A stretch of DNA of 35,217 nt, from the NCBI GenBank assembly GCA_904420015.1, contig CAJFTS010000026.1, forward strand, positions 1 through 35,217, read 5' to 3'. Shown in pieces: positions 33,452 to 35,217 of this stretch (its first letter is position 1; each line of letters starts with the position of its first letter). Position numbers and translations under genes: made by a program. The notes beneath the pieces are model-generated. The model did not search any database and was not told the origin of the DNA. It saw only the letters and a list, made by a program, of their open reading frames with translations. The DNA comes from an uncultured Clostridia bacterium (GTDB lineage: Bacteria > Bacillota > Clostridia > Oscillospirales > Acutalibacteraceae).

Positions 33452-35217
33452 TTATCGTTTTCCCGATTCCAGCTGCTTAATTTTATCCCGCAAAAATGCT
33501 GCGTGCTCGAACTCCAAAAGCTTGGCGGCCGCCTTCATTTCCTTGGTCAGCTGCTCGATCATCCTCTGCCGTTCGGCTTTGGTCAGGCGCTTTGCACTCC
33601 CCTTTGCAGCCTTGCCTGCCGCGCTTTTTTCCTTCGGGGTAATCTCAATGATATCCGAAACCTTCTTGACGATGGTTTGGGGCGTAATCCCATGGGACTG
33701 ATTGTACGCCATCTGGATCTCCCGGCGGCGCGCCGTCTCGGTAATGGCCCGTTCCATAGACGGGGTGACCGAATCGGCATACATAACGACCTGGCCCTGC
33801 GCGTTGCGGGCCGCCCGGCCGATGGTCTGGATCAGCGAGGTTTCCGAACGCAGGAACCCTTCCTTGTCCGCATCCAGAATCGCCACGAGCGAAACCTCCG
33901 GAATATCCAGCCCCTCCCGCAGAAGGTTGATTCCCACCAGCACGTCGAACTCGCCCAGACGCAGGTCCCTGAGAATCTCCATCCGTTCAATGGTATCGAT
34001 GTCATGGTGCATGTAGCGCACCTTGACCCCCATGTTCTCAAAGTAGGCGGTGAGATCCTCCGCCATCTTTTTGGTCAGCGTCGTCACCAAAACCCGCTCC
34101 TGCCGGGCAGAACGGGAGACGATCTCCCCATACAGGTCGTCGATCTGCCCCTCGGTGGGCTTGACCACCACCTCCGGGTCCAGCAGCCCGGTGGGCCGAA
34201 TCACCTGTTCGACGATCTGCGCGCTCTTTTCCCGCTCAAACTCGCCGGGAGTGGCACTGACGAACACCACCTGGTTGACCCGCTCATAGAACTCGTCAAA
34301 ATTAAGCGGGCGGTTGTCGTAGGCGGAGGGAAGCCGAAACCCATAATCAATCAAGGTTTTCTTGCGCGCCCGGTCTCCGGCATACATCCCACGCACCTGG
34401 GGGATGGTCACATGGGATTCGTCCACAAACAGAAGATAATCCTCCGGGAAGTAGTCGAGCAAGGTAAAGGGCGCGCTCCCCGCCGGACGGCCGGAGAGCA
34501 CCCGCGAATAATTCTCAATCCCTTTGCAAAAGCCGATCTCCCGCAAAAGCTCAATATCGTACCGGGTCCGCTGCTCAATCCGCTGTGCCTCCAGCAGCTT
34601 GCCGTTTTCCCGGAAAAACCGCAGCTGCTCCTCCAGCTCCCTTTCCAAATCCACCACCGCACGCTCGATCTTTTCCGGCGGCACAATATAGTGGGACGCC
34701 GGGTAGATGGCCGTATGGCCGAGAAGCCCTTTGAGCTCCCCGGTCAAAGGGTTGATTTCGCTCAGCCGCTCAATCTCATCCCCAAAAAACTCCACCCGGA
34801 TAACCGTCTCATTGGAATAGGCAGGGAAAATCTCCACCACATCCCCGCGCACGCGGAATTTGTTGCGGACAAAGTTGATGTCGTTTCGTTCATACTGGAT
34901 GTCGATGAGCTTATCGAGCAGTTCATCCCGGCTCTTTTGCATGCCGGGGCGCAGGGAGATCACCATGTTGCGGTAATCAATCGGGTCGCCCAAGCTGTAT
35001 ATGCAGGAAACCGAAGCGACAATGATCACATCCCGCCGCTCCGACAGGGCCGATGTGGCGGAATGCCGCAGCTTATCAATCTCATCATTGATAGCGGAAT
35101 CCTTTTCAATATACGTATCGGTGGAAGGGATATAAGCCTCCGGCTGATAATAATCGTAGTAGGAGACAAAATATTCCACTGCGTTATCAGGGAACATCTC
35201 CTTGAATTCTCCGTACA
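33452..35217 (-). CDS. uvrB: UvrABC excinuclease subunit B (3' part, runs off the window)
   Basis: This is the C-terminal part, about 588 residues, of UvrB, the helicase-like damage-verifying subunit. The reading frame stays open to the right edge, where [24 protein letters not shown] is in mid-gene, so the ATG at 35197 is internal and not the start. Visible elements are the beta-hairpin region after [33 protein letters not shown], the helicase motifs [23 protein letters not shown] and QTIGRAARN, and the C-terminal UVR motif (near [12 protein letters not shown]) that binds UvrA and UvrC. The Walker A region lies outside the window. Confidence 0.97.
   Translation of the reverse strand, partial: YGEFKEMFPDNAVEYFVSYYDYYQPEAYIPSTDTYIEKDSAINDEIDKLRHSATSALSERRDVIIVASVSCIYSLGDPIDYRNMVISLRPGMQKSRDELLDKLIDIQYERNDINFVRNKFRVRGDVVEIFPAYSNETVIRVEFFGDEIERLSEINPLTGELKGLLGHTAIYPASHYIVPPEKIERAVVDLERELEEQLRFFRENGKLLEAQRIEQRTRYDIELLREIGFCKGIENYSRVLSGRPAGSAPFTLLDYFPEDYLLFVDESHVTIPQVRGMYAGDRARKKTLIDYGFRLPSAYDNRPLNFDEFYERVNQVVFVSATPGEFEREKSAQIVEQVIRPTGLLDPEVVVKPTEGQIDDLYGEIVSRSARQERVLVTTLTKKMAEDLTAYFENMGVKVRYMHHDIDTIERMEILRDLRLGEFDVLVGINLLREGLDIPEVSLVAILDADKEGFLRSETSLIQTIGRAARNAQGQVVMYADSVTPSMERAITETARRREIQMAYNQSHGITPQTIVKKVSDIIEITPKEKSAAGKAAKGSAKRLTKAERQRMIEQLTKEMKAAAKLLEFEHAAFLRDKIKQLESGKR

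Noticed and set aside
35130-35197. ATG at 35197 as the start of uvrB
   Set aside because: The frame is open upstream to the window edge, and the residues there (YGEFKE) belong to the conserved internal UvrB sequence.

Overview
The window looks like a chromosomal segment of an anaerobic Firmicute of class Clostridia, probably Oscillospirales. I base that on the gene set (rubredoxin, a DUF3343 Se/S-carrier-like protein next to a class V desulfurase, cdaA-cdaR, tepA-ylzJ-ftsK, RlmD with an Fe-S cluster), on the strong Shine-Dalgarno sites, and on a moderately high GC content. No phage, insertion sequence, CRISPR array, tRNA or rRNA is visible. Most of the DNA is ordinary housekeeping sequence. 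The accessory-looking part is about 20.0-26.5 kb.

Layout, left to right. (1) 1-89: three consecutive hairpins of a probable dispersed repeat. (2) 90-5542, minus strand: a complete branched-chain amino acid operon, promoter - leader peptide - attenuator - ilvB - ilvN - ilvC - ilvD. The 44-aa leader peptide is rich in Ile/Leu/Val codons and carries a segment complementary to the attenuator stem, so translation-coupled attenuation can be read directly from the sequence. (3) 5572-8096, minus: cdaA-cdaR for cyclic di-AMP synthesis. (4) 8087-9492, minus: DUF3343 protein plus cysteine desulfurase-like enzyme. (5) 9608-12363: ispF (minus) and ppk1 (plus), divergent, with back-to-back promoters. (6) 12475-13152: mntP with a hairpin-forming leader and a strong terminator.

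(7) 13210-19968, minus: tepA, ylzJ, ftsK/spoIIIE, a YgiQ-type radical SAM protein, a ComEC-like MBL hydrolase and DUF3006, tightly packed or overlapping. (8) 20042-22936, minus: an AgrC-like histidine kinase followed by a repeat-rich surface protein ending in an NPPTG sorting signal. No response regulator is present. (9) 23323-26412, minus: a large secreted papain-like cysteine protease ending in QPGTG, a hydrophobic segment and a basic tail. (10) 26559-30046, plus: rlmD, then gtrA and an FAD oxidoreductase that probably acts in surface glycan metabolism. (11) 30123-30293, plus: a 56-aa CxxC protein; then rubredoxin (minus), sharing a bidirectional terminator. (12) 30608-35217, minus: uvrA and the 3' part of uvrB, which runs off the right edge.

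The most informative regulatory structure is the ilv attenuator. The least explained parts are the left-edge hairpin repeat, the histidine kinase/surface protein/protease neighbourhood with its structured leader, and the small CxxC protein.
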